Positions 56,269 through 64,000 of a stretch of DNA of 64,000 nucleotides are shown here, in pieces. Both the position numbers and the translations under genes were made by a program. A model generated the notes under the pieces. It was given only the letters and a program-made list of their open reading frames with translations, was not told the DNA's origin and did not search any database. Position 1 is the stretch's first letter; every line of letters begins with the position of its first letter. This DNA is from Pleurostoma richardsiae (Eukaryota > Ascomycota > Sordariomycetes > Calosphaeriales > Pleurostomataceae), in the NCBI GenBank assembly GCA_030052745.1, contig JANBVO010000017.1, forward strand, positions 434,001-498,000, given 5' to 3'.

Positions 56269-57376
56269 GCTGATCGGGCTGGTGAGACCTGATTCATATC
56301 AGGATGCATTCACTTGATGCATTTGTGGCATTGGTAGTCATGAGAGGATAGCCGCCTTAAATTATTCGACGCGCGAACCTCCAAGGCACAGCCTCCATAA
56401 CTTGATTTGGCTGAGGAAACAGGATTGGTGGTACAATTCGGTTGAGCTGCACGGGCTTGACGTAGCTGGATACTAGAGGAGAAGGTAAATCGACGTCATA
56501 AATACATAGTACAGAAAGGTGCCGCCGCGATAGCGAAGCTTAGGAAGCTGTCGTGAGAGGTCTCTCGTATTTAAGATCGACGGCCCGACAGCAAAACAGT
56601 GTGGGCGAGTCCATGTGGGACACCTGCGCCAATAATGCTATGATACAAAGTGAAATGGAATACTCAGCTGCACGGCAACGAGTGATCAGGTTTGGGGGCG
56701 CCAAATAGAGGGGATGTGCGTTCTACAGCACCATCTCATGCCTGGACATCCACGAAGTCCAATATGCTTGTAGCTCATGCTCCTTCATACTACCACATCG
56801 ATGCGTCGGTTAAAGAACTCCTTAACATGACTGTCGTCGACTTCCCCTGCTGTTCCCCTCTCCCGTAGTTACGGCTTGCTGGGCCGTTGCGGGGCTCAAG
56901 TGATGGAGGTCTGAATTCACCGAATGCCCTCGAAACCCGTCCCGCCGGAGTTGGCAGGTCTGTAGCCTGTAGCCAAGACTCAACAAATCAGTAGTCGGAG
57001 GAGATGCTTCCCAAGAGTGGCACACTGCTCAGTCGGTAAAGCACCAGTGCAGAGCAGAAGAAATCGTCGAGGGAAGGTGGAGCGGACGTGCTGGCGCCTT
57101 TTTCGATCAGCTTGCCAATCGCCTGGTGAGTCAAGGCATGTGAGGTGGCCCAGCTCCGGGTTGCAGCGTCTATATGTCTCGTAGGCTGGCATTGCCTGGC
57201 GATGGAGCTCGACAGAGTGCTGCAACTGCGACATAGATGTAATCTCGCGTAGATCTAGCGCCTTGATCCAACCTGCGGCGCCGACCTGCTCATGCTCCGG
57301 GAGCGTAGAAGGCATCGAGTGACGACGCAGCGCCCACCAGAACATGAAATATGCACATTGTGCACACCGCCGCTGA
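56269..57376. other. 1.1-kb convergent intergenic region
   Basis: Between the tail-anchored protein and the Zn2Cys6 regulator, which converge. An open stretch overlapping the regulator's end on the minus strand (56980-57444) shows no recognisable protein and is not called. Confidence 0.45.
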
Positions 57377-58962
57377 CTATATGGGATGAGCGCAGCGCAT
57401 ATTCGGTATGCGGAGACCTTGGAAAGACTTTTGGTCGGTGACATACTCCTCTAGAGCAAATATCCTGCCAGCTGCATCACGCATCGGGAAGGTCACTTTT
57501 CTCCTGTACACGGTGGTGCCATCCATGTTGGTGAGAACTTCAAGCTCATGGTCAACGAGGGCGTCAAGGACTCTCCTCTCCCTCGGCGGCAGAGGAGTGT
57601 CGGCGGCCACCTTGTCTGTGATGCCCCCACAGCTTAGGCTGATGTCATGCTCGATCTCAATGACGCGTTGTCCGACTCTGTACAGTGTGCCGACGTCGAA
57701 AAGGCCCTCCTTGGCGACACACAGGGTGGCTAGTAATGATAGCGCCTCGAGGCGTATGTCCAGGCGGCGGCACCTGATGACGACAAAGAAGACCAGAGGC
57801 AAGAACCCCAGCTCGAAGGTGAAGCTGGGCCGCGGTATCTCTGGTGGCAGGGAGTTTTTCAGGTAAGACGCCTGGCTTCCCCAGTCCACCATGGCCTGGA
57901 AACCGTCGAAGTGTCGATCGAACTTGGTCTCGTCCGACTCCAAGGCCATATGGGCACAGATAGTCGTCATTTCGTACTTCATCCACATGTAGATAAGCGC
58001 CAGTTTGCCTGGGACTGGCAGCGACGGGAAGGCATCGTCGAGATCGATAGCGCAGGCCCGCCACTGCTGTAGTGATGCTTCCAGGTCGTCTCGCTGGAGC
58101 TCGTCGCCGGTCTGTCTCAGGGCCTGGGCCTGGGCCATCAGCTTGTCAAGGGAGATCTGGGCCTGGGAGATGTTATCGAAGCGCATGATCCCCGGGGTAT
58201 CAAGGCCGAGCAGCCCCGGCCCGGCTATCAGCTTGCTCCCGCCGAAGAAGGGCAGGAAGCCCAGCCGTAGGAAAATGGGCAGCAGGTGCTCACGGGCCCA
58301 GGAGCTGCTTCGGGCCCTGTTGAGGATGATCATGCCGTGCTGGCAATGGCGGACGGCAGCGACGGCCTCGCCCTGGAGGTACTCGACGCAAATAAAGAGG
58401 ATGCAAACGAGCAGGATCAGCTGCTCATCCTGCGTCGACTTGATGCGCTGAATGGCGGCGTTGTAGTTGTTGATTGCGAAGACGTTGCCGCATTGGCGGC
58501 GCATGACGCGGGCCCCGCGCTGGAAGTCCTCGTACAGCGCGCTGATGGCGATGACGGCGTGCCGAACGGCGGGCTCGAAGTGGCTGAACTGCATGACCAG
58601 GTGAGTCCAGAAGTACGAGTCCATGGAGCCGGAGAGCACCGGGCCGACGACGCGTGAGAAGAAGTGGAAAGCTCGGCCCTCGCGCTCGTCGTGCGCCGTC
58701 AGCTGCCGTGGGCGGTACCACGACAGCCCCTGCTCAACCGTCACCGGCTCGTAGCCGCCGCAGCGCCGGCCCGTAGCGGTGCAGCGGTCGCAGCTGGGCT
58801 TGCGCTCATCGCACTTGACCTTGCGTGCTCTGCTCAACGGGGATTAGTCTCAAGGGGGCCGGGTCTAGACGCGGCAGGTCCCGAGAACCGGGACGGGGAT
58901 CAAACGCACTTGCAGGTCCGGCAGCCCGTCTTCACCTTCTGGCTGCCCTTGCGTGGCGGCAT
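57377..58962 (-). CDS. Zn2Cys6 transcription factor
   Basis: Nuclear DNA-binding regulator. Exon 1 (58962-58910) encodes MPPRKGSQKVKTGCRTCK; exon 2 (58829-57377) continues ARKVKCDERKPSCDRCTATGRRC, completing the six-cysteine cluster in frame, with total 501 aa. The tail YEPVTVEQGLSWYRPR is followed by a fungal regulatory domain with FHFFSRVVGPVLSGSMDSYFW and AVRHAVIAISALYEDF, as in the C6 factors with a DUF3468-type (Fungal_trans_2) domain. The N-terminal extension (K-T-G-C-R-T-C) is the most common type in these factors. The nearest coding neighbour is the DUF3887-hydrolase 0.7 kb upstream, which is not obviously its target. Confidence 0.88.
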
Positions 58963-59634
58963 CTGGCTCTCTCTCCTTGCTGGCTCCCTCCCCTAGGGGT
59001 GGGGCTAGAGCGACAAGTGCAGCAGATCGTACGGTCAGGCGTGAGCGAGACTCCAGTAGAGGGATTCCGGTCGGTCGCTATCGCCTGACTGTCGGCACTA
59101 CGCGCGAGGACCGGTAGGAAGAGATGAAGTCAGGATAGGCTTTGAAGCAGAGGCGGGACTGCCGAAGCGCCGAAGATGGAGTCTCGCCTCCTCCCCTTGC
59201 TCCCACATGCCGGAGCACCTGCTGTGGGGCAAGTCCGAGCCTTGGCACCACTCAGAGACGCCGAGGGAAGAAAGCGGCTAGTCCAGGGGGGGAATTCGAG
59301 TCGTAATCGCCAGGGTTAGGGTACCGTCCAGCCTAACCCGGTATTGGACCCTGCTTCTCTTATCCTTTGCATATAGTTAGGTATTTATGTGAATCTGCCG
59401 ATATTGTATAGCACAGTGAGCAGACAGGCCCGGTCACCTCCATGATTCACTCTGGTGGCAGAAAGTGACACATATCTCCTCCAAACCATCAACAGTCAGG
59501 CATCTCCGACCGCTTGGCAAACTCCCACATACCAAGTTTCAAGATGGCGAAGCCGGGCATGACATCCTATCGATGCCTAGTTATCTCGAGAACGAGAACC
59601 AGAGATATCAATCTCTCACAAATAATGATGCATC
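58963..59634. other. Intergenic, regulator promoter side
   Basis: About 670 bp upstream of the second Zn2Cys6 gene. It includes a short inverted repeat GGGTTAGG / CCTAACCC (about 59310-59340). No exon or RNA gene recognised. Confidence 0.45.
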
Positions 59635-61029
59635 TCAAGTCACAGGTGCTTTGCCCTGACAGAGCTGCTTTGTCCACCGCTCAATGTCGAGTATAACCTC
59701 AATATCGACATTACCTGGATCGTCGTATTCAAGCGGAGAGGATGCTCCTTGGCCTCTGATGAACAGGTGGTTCAAATCCCTGTACACATGGAATTCAAAA
59801 TTCGCTTGGTCTTTGAATCTTGCGTGTAGAGGCTCATAGTCCTCTTTGACGGTGGCCTGGTAGTCACGACCACCTTGGAGGAGAAGGACGGGCTTGTGCA
59901 CATCTTTCAAGGTGTCCAGAGGATTGAATACTCGGTATTCCAGCCAGTAGGCGGGCCCAATACCAAAGGGAAGCTGACTAGCTGGTGTCGACTTGCTCAG
60001 AGTGGCACTATCTGCCATCTCAGCCTGTCGTTCGAGGGACTCTAGGAGAGGATTACAAGATGCAGAAACGGTCTCCGAGTTCTTGTCATTATCATCGTCA
60101 TTGAAGGACGACAAGTACCGCATTTGCCGTATTGCAACCCGGTATAGTGGGTCCACTGGAGCGGCCATCAAGATGCAACCAGCGACTGAAAGCTCTGTAG
60201 AAGCCAGCCGAGCGGCGATGATGGCACCGAGGCTGTGACCGAGAAGAATGATGCGATTGGCATCAATATCCCGATGATTTCGAACCTTGCGTACGGCCTC
60301 AACGACATGGTGAACGTATTCACTGGTAAGGGTGGCTCTGCTGTTGCTCATACTGAGCTTCCCCAATATCGTCGAAGTGACTTTGTCGAAACGGCACACA
60401 GCTATGCCACGATCTGCAAGACCAAGTGCCAGATCCTTGAACGGTTTGAGGGCTCCAACACTTGAGTCTCTATCCACCGGGCCCGAACCACCGATAAGAA
60501 TAATGCATGGGGCCTCCCCGGCCCGATGCTCTTTATCAGGCAGGGTCAACACGGCATGGACTTTACGTAGCCCACGGCCCAAGGTAAGACCAACTTCCTT
60601 AGCATCTTCGGCCGCATATGAGGGTCGTGACCAAGGTTGAGGAGTCTCTGGTATGAGATGTAGAGCAACCAGCTTTCCAGACGGTGTCATTCGAAGTGAC
60701 AGCGCCAACTTCAAATGTCCAAATTGTAGAGGTACCTTGGTGCAAGTGCTGAACCATCCCTTGGTCACCACAGGGCGACCCGTCCTCCTTAAAGGCCCAG
60801 TAGTACTGAGGATAGTCCTCCAACCTGACTCTAAGAAGGACTCAGAGAGGAAGAGGCGGAGTGGGCTCGCCAGCTGCTGCCTCAACATTGTCCATTGCCC
60901 GCTTTGGATGTATCTGAGAATGTCTCTGGTTTGTTCTTCGGCACGCTCTACGTGCATGTCATTCGCATTATCGGGAATAAATAAATTCAGGACTCTCTGA
61001 AGAGCAAGCTTGATCTTCTGGAGGAGCAT
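59635..61029 (-). CDS. DUF3887 / alpha/beta hydrolase
   Basis: Intronless 464-aa protein from ATG 61029. An N-terminal DUF3887-like domain (about residues 30-128, ending RMTPSGKLVALHLIPE) precedes an alpha/beta hydrolase. The hydrolase shows the GGSGPVDRD element (180-188) and nucleophile GHSLGA with Ser266. The acid is probably Asp389 in GGRDYQ and the base His421 in LNHLF, so the catalytic triad is intact. The DUF3887 plus serine hydrolase architecture is typical of Firmicutes; in fungi it is sporadic. No signal peptide or membrane helix. Likely an esterase or peptidase-like hydrolase acting in the cytosol; substrate unknown. Confidence 0.85.
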   Translation of the reverse strand: MLLQKIKLALQRVLNLFIPDNANDMHVERAEEQTRDILRYIQSGQWTMLRQQLASPLRLFLSESFLESGWRTILSTTGPLRRTGRPVVTKGWFSTCTKVPLQFGHLKLALSLRMTPSGKLVALHLIPETPQPWSRPSYAAEDAKEVGLTLGRGLRKVHAVLTLPDKEHRAGEAPCIILIGGSGPVDRDSSVGALKPFKDLALGLADRGIAVCRFDKVTSTILGKLSMSNSRATLTSEYVHHVVEAVRKVRNHRDIDANRIILLGHSLGAIIAARLASTELSVAGCILMAAPVDPLYRVAIRQMRYLSSFNDDDNDKNSETVSASCNPLLESLERQAEMADSATLSKSTPASQLPFGIGPAYWLEYRVFNPLDTLKDVHKPVLLLQGGRDYQATVKEDYEPLHARFKDQANFEFHVYRDLNHLFIRGQGASSPLEYDDPGNVDIEVILDIERWTKQLCQGKAPVT

Positions 61030-61496
61030 TGTTGCGTATTATGTCTCTGAGCAGGTGGAATTGTACAGATTATAATACACAAGTCGAATACATAATTCCG
61101 ACAGTTGAAAGATTGGGTGAGGTTAGCTCGTATTCCGGGTCCGTCGATCTAAATCCGAGCTCCGCTAGCGGAGACTAACCCTCGACTACCCGTTGGCCTA
61201 TTGTTTTCTTTCGGAGATGATCCTACTATGGAGATTATAAAATAGCCAACCTTCACCTACGCGGCGTGAGTCGACTTGAGGTGATCAGCAGGCGGTATTT
61301 GACCTTCAGAGTCGCTAAGAGTAGGCCACCTCACTAAATCTCGGCCCGCAGCTGGGGAGCAGATTGATGTTCACTACTTAGATTTCATAACTCGCGATGC
61401 CGTCCGGACCGTTTACTACAAGATCGGTCATGTTTACCTGTCAGCTACATACTTGATTTTAATCTCTAAGAACATTTGCAGATAAGAAGACCAAGT
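61030..61496. other. Intergenic, hydrolase promoter side
   Basis: About 470 bp upstream of the hydrolase and downstream of the LOG gene, both on minus. It contains the palindrome at 61160-61173. Confidence 0.45.
61160..61173. promoter_or_regulatory. 14-bp palindrome CTCCGCTAGCGGAG
   Basis: Perfect palindrome 131 bp upstream of the hydrolase ATG. It contains CCG-N4-CGG everted-like half-sites compatible with a Zn2Cys6 dimer site. A second Zn2Cys6 gene lies nearby at 57.4-59.0 kb. Function is inference. Confidence 0.45.
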
Positions 61497-62236
61497 CTAG
61501 CTTCTTACACCTGACTCATGGCGGCTTTCAGCGACCCTGTGGTCCTTGATTGCTTGGATCACTTCCTCCGCCGTCTTGGCTTCGGCAATGATATCAGCGT
61601 TCCGAGCCTCCACGAAACCATGGTCGATCGCCTTTCTTATCCATTGAAATATATCGTCGTAGTAGCCTCCAACGTTGAGAAAGATAATGGGTTTGGCGTG
61701 CATCCCAAGGATGTTCCAGGTCGTGGTTTCCAGGACCTCCTCCATGGTTCCAAATCCACCCTTCGTGGACAGAGTTGTGAGCCGTCGAAGTTGGTAATAG
61801 GACATTGATAACAGTCTGCTTACCGGTAACGCTACGAAGGCGTCAGCAAGCTCGATCATCATGCGCTTCCGCGTATGCATGTCGTCGACAATGGTCAATG
61901 TGCCATACGCCTGCTCACGGGCATCCTCGTCCGAACTGCACGGGTTCCGTTTCCGCTCAACGCCGAGGAGCTGCTTGGGGATGATTCCGTGGACGGCCTG
62001 CGGCCCTGAGAGGCCCACTAGTGTTTTGGAGACCTCCCCCATCATACCTACCGTGCCGCCTCCCTGTCCACCGTCAATTCACCCGATGATAAGGGACTGG
62101 CAGGGGCTTATCAACTCACATACACTAGCGACCACCCTTGCCTATGCAGCGCTGTGGCCAGTGACCGTGCAGCTTCGACGAATTCAGGACTCGAGCCTTT
62201 ATGTGCCCCGCAACTAGGACTGATATCAGTAACCAT
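61497..62236 (-). CDS. LOG-family cytokinin riboside 5'-monophosphate phosphoribohydrolase
   Basis: Lysine-decarboxylase-like fold enzyme releasing adenine-type bases from nucleoside 5'-monophosphates; in plants and some fungi this activates cytokinins. Three exons (62236-62120, 62063-61824, 61760-61497) sum to 206 aa, the family length. The motif PGGxGTxxE is intact, with intron 2 between ALP and GGFGTMEE. VYGGGTVGMMGEV is restored across intron 1, and the downstream HAKPIIFLNVGGYYDDIFQWI block matches the family. The first strand (DISPSCGAHKGSSPEF) is less conserved than the usual ICVYCGSS. An upstream in-frame ATG at 62365 would add 43 residues. The fungal substrate is unproven. Confidence 0.85.
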
Positions 62237-62365
62237 CCTCAGATAACGGCAACTGCCTTCCGGCTGCTCGCCAGGCTCAGTCAGGAGGCTGAGAATACGG
62301 GGGACATACAATGCTGCAACGGAGAATCCCGCAGGGTTGCTAATGTTCTGCCCCTGAGATCCCAT

Positions 62366-62690
62366 AGTGCGTTATATGCCACTTTCGTCGCTCCGCGAGT
62401 ATATCGTTTCCCTGCAATAAACTCGGAGAGGGTTTCTGCATTTAACTGGGAAGCCATAATATTTTACTACAATATTTTGCCACGATAAGCTCCCATCTTT
62501 GCCCCACTGAAGGCGAAAGAATGGGGGAACGATTAGATGATGAGACCTATCGCTTTAGCGCACCTATGATTGTCGATCCTGGAGATAGTACGGGGGTAAG
62601 TTATCAGCAACCTGAGCTAGTGATCCTTCTTCCATTTATCAGCGCGGTTTCGGTGAAATTTACAGAGCTTCCTCCACGGCAGGAACTCGA
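62366..62690. other. Divergent intergenic region
   Basis: About 325 bp between the LOG gene (leftward) and the DAL5-type MFS gene (rightward), likely a shared promoter. No further feature recognised. Confidence 0.4.
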
Positions 62691-64000
62691 ATGACTCTGA
62701 CCATTAACACAGCAGCCAAGATGGATGTCGGAGTGAAACCAGACCACGGCGCCGTTGTCACCAGCTCGGCGTCTGAGGATGACGAAGTGCTGGAGGTGCC
62801 AGATCTTGCCATCGAAAAGAGTACGAGTTTCTTCCTATTGTTCGTTTCGTCTGCTGACAAAAGGATAGAACTGGTCAGGAAGTTGGACCTGATCATTCTG
62901 CCGCTGCTCGCTATTATCTATTTCACTCACAGTCTCGACCGTGCGAATCTTGGAAATGCAAAGACGGACGGGTTTGAGAAGGATATTGGCCTGAAAGATA
63001 ACCAGTATTCACTGATCCTGATCCTGTTCTACGTCCCATATGGGACCCTCAACATTCCTGCTACCATCCTGGCGAAGCGCTTCAGCCCTGCAGTTGTCAT
63101 CCCGGTGCTCATGCTTGGATGGGGAACGATCTCGCTAGCTGCTGCAAGTGTGCACAACTTCGGTGGGATCCTGACGGCGAGAATCTTTCTTGGGGTTGTC
63201 GAGGCTGGATTTGTAAGTTGTCACGCCATGCTCTCCGTTTGGGTCAATGCTGATCGCCCTTCAGTTCCCCTCTGCAATCTACTACCTCACGATGTTCTAT
63301 ACCAGGCACGAGAGTGCGTACTTCTAGAGAATAAGAGTTGTCTAATATATCTAACGAATGCTAGTTGCGAAAAGGATATCTTTTTTCTATATGATGGGCT
63401 TCGTCGCAAACGCCTTCTCCGGCTTGATCGCGTACAGGTATGATGACTCGATAAAAAGCATGTCGTTATTAGTGGGGAAACTGACGAGGCGACGCCATTA
63501 TAGTGTGTTCCAGTGGCACAAAAAGCTTTATGTATGCCTTCCACTTGTCTTTTTAATCGTCGGGAATCTCGGAAATTGTCTCTAACCATGAAGCACTACA
63601 GAACTGGCAGTATCTCTTCATAATCGAAGGAGCTCTCACAATATTCCTGGCCATAACGTCATTCGTCCTACTGCCGCGAAACATGGAATCTTCAAAGTAC
63701 TTCACGGAAGCCGAGAAGCACTGTTCAAGTATTCGACTGCGGAGAGAAGCCGAGGTCGAGAAGGTGAAGTTCTCCTGGTCCGCTACGCTCAAACCTCTGC
63801 TCGACTGGCACACATGGATGTTCGGCTTCATGGCCCTTTGCTATGGGGTTGCTGCCGCATCTATCTCGAACTTCCTGCCGGTATGTCCTTGTCGATGTTA
63901 CCCGAGCCAAGCTATCCTTGCAGAACTGACAACGACAGACTATCATAAAACGTCTCACCAAAGACACTGTCACTGCAAACCTCTACACCATAGCTCCGAA
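62691..64000 (+). CDS. MFS transporter, DAL5 (ACS) family, truncated by window end
   Basis: The 5' part of a plasma-membrane anion or vitamin carrier. Exons seen: 62691-62820, 62869-63212, 63265-63313, 63365-63437, 63504-63531, 63602-63880 and 63939 onward, all in frame. The first intron (gtacga ... ggatag) is needed to give EKKLVRKLDLIILPLLAIIYF, as in the family. Motifs: SLDRANLGNAKTDGFEKDIG in TM1, ARIFLGVVEAGF then FPSAIYYLTMFYTRHE, and WQYLFIIEGALTIFLA. The very short exons with the last part beyond the window make the 3' end unknown. Family is the same as the gene at 397-1985. Confidence 0.85.

Noticed and set aside
56980-57444. 154-codon minus-strand frame overlapping the regulator's 3' end
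   Set aside because: No recognisable domain and out of frame with the regulator, whose own frame ends in a normal stop at 57377.
59280-59345. TTAGGG-like text in a short inverted repeat
   Set aside because: A single TTAGGG-type word, not tandem, so no telomeric meaning.

Overview
The window is nuclear DNA of a filamentous ascomycete (Pezizomycotina, probably Sordariomycetes-like). The evidence is many short GT-AG introns (about 50-110 nt) with CTAAC/CTGAC branch sites, Zn2Cys6 regulators, PDR-type ABC and DAL5/DHA-type MFS transporters, a HeLo-like/ankyrin protein, a fungal rvt gene, and no operons. For most intron-containing genes I placed exon edges by hand. For the genes where I give an amino-acid length, the summed exons are an exact multiple of three.

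Layout: 0.4-6 kb has a DAL5-type MFS carrier and two divergently transcribed single-pass cysteine-rich surface proteins. 6.4-13.8 kb has the meiotic helicase Mer3/HFM1 and a Golgi nucleotide-sugar transporter. 16.2-19.1 kb has an intronless cellular reverse-transcriptase gene (rvt). 19.7-22.6 kb encodes an unrecognised protein with five repeats of a four-cysteine module. 23.1-31.2 kb has a Zn2Cys6 regulator diverging from a PDR ABC transporter, with a perfect CCGAT-N5-ATCGG palindrome in the shared promoter. 31.6-37.3 kb has a HeLo-like/ankyrin protein, a DUF7704-type membrane protein and a 2EXR/DUF7730-like protein. 38.9-47.6 kb is a small metabolic-looking group: DHA2 MFS, secreted FAD/BBE oxidase, Rossmann reductase-like protein, DHA1 MFS. 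49.5-56.3 kb has a bacterial-type M4 metallopeptidase, a trypsin-fold/C2H2 protein whose 3' end contains a 63-bp-arm inverted repeat, and a fungal tail-anchored protein. 57.4-64 kb has a second Zn2Cys6 regulator, a DUF3887-alpha/beta hydrolase, a LOG-family phosphoribohydrolase and a DAL5-type MFS gene cut by the window end.

The most unusual items are the rvt gene, the palindromic 3' coding end of the trypsin-like/C2H2 gene together with its GDCG in place of GDSG, the five-module cysteine protein, the regulator/ABC pair, and two genes in which no canonical splice acceptor keeps the expected frame. Two diverged copies of a ~200-bp dispersed repeat lie at 14.5 and 35.0 kb. No tRNA, rRNA, CRISPR array or intact transposon was recognised.
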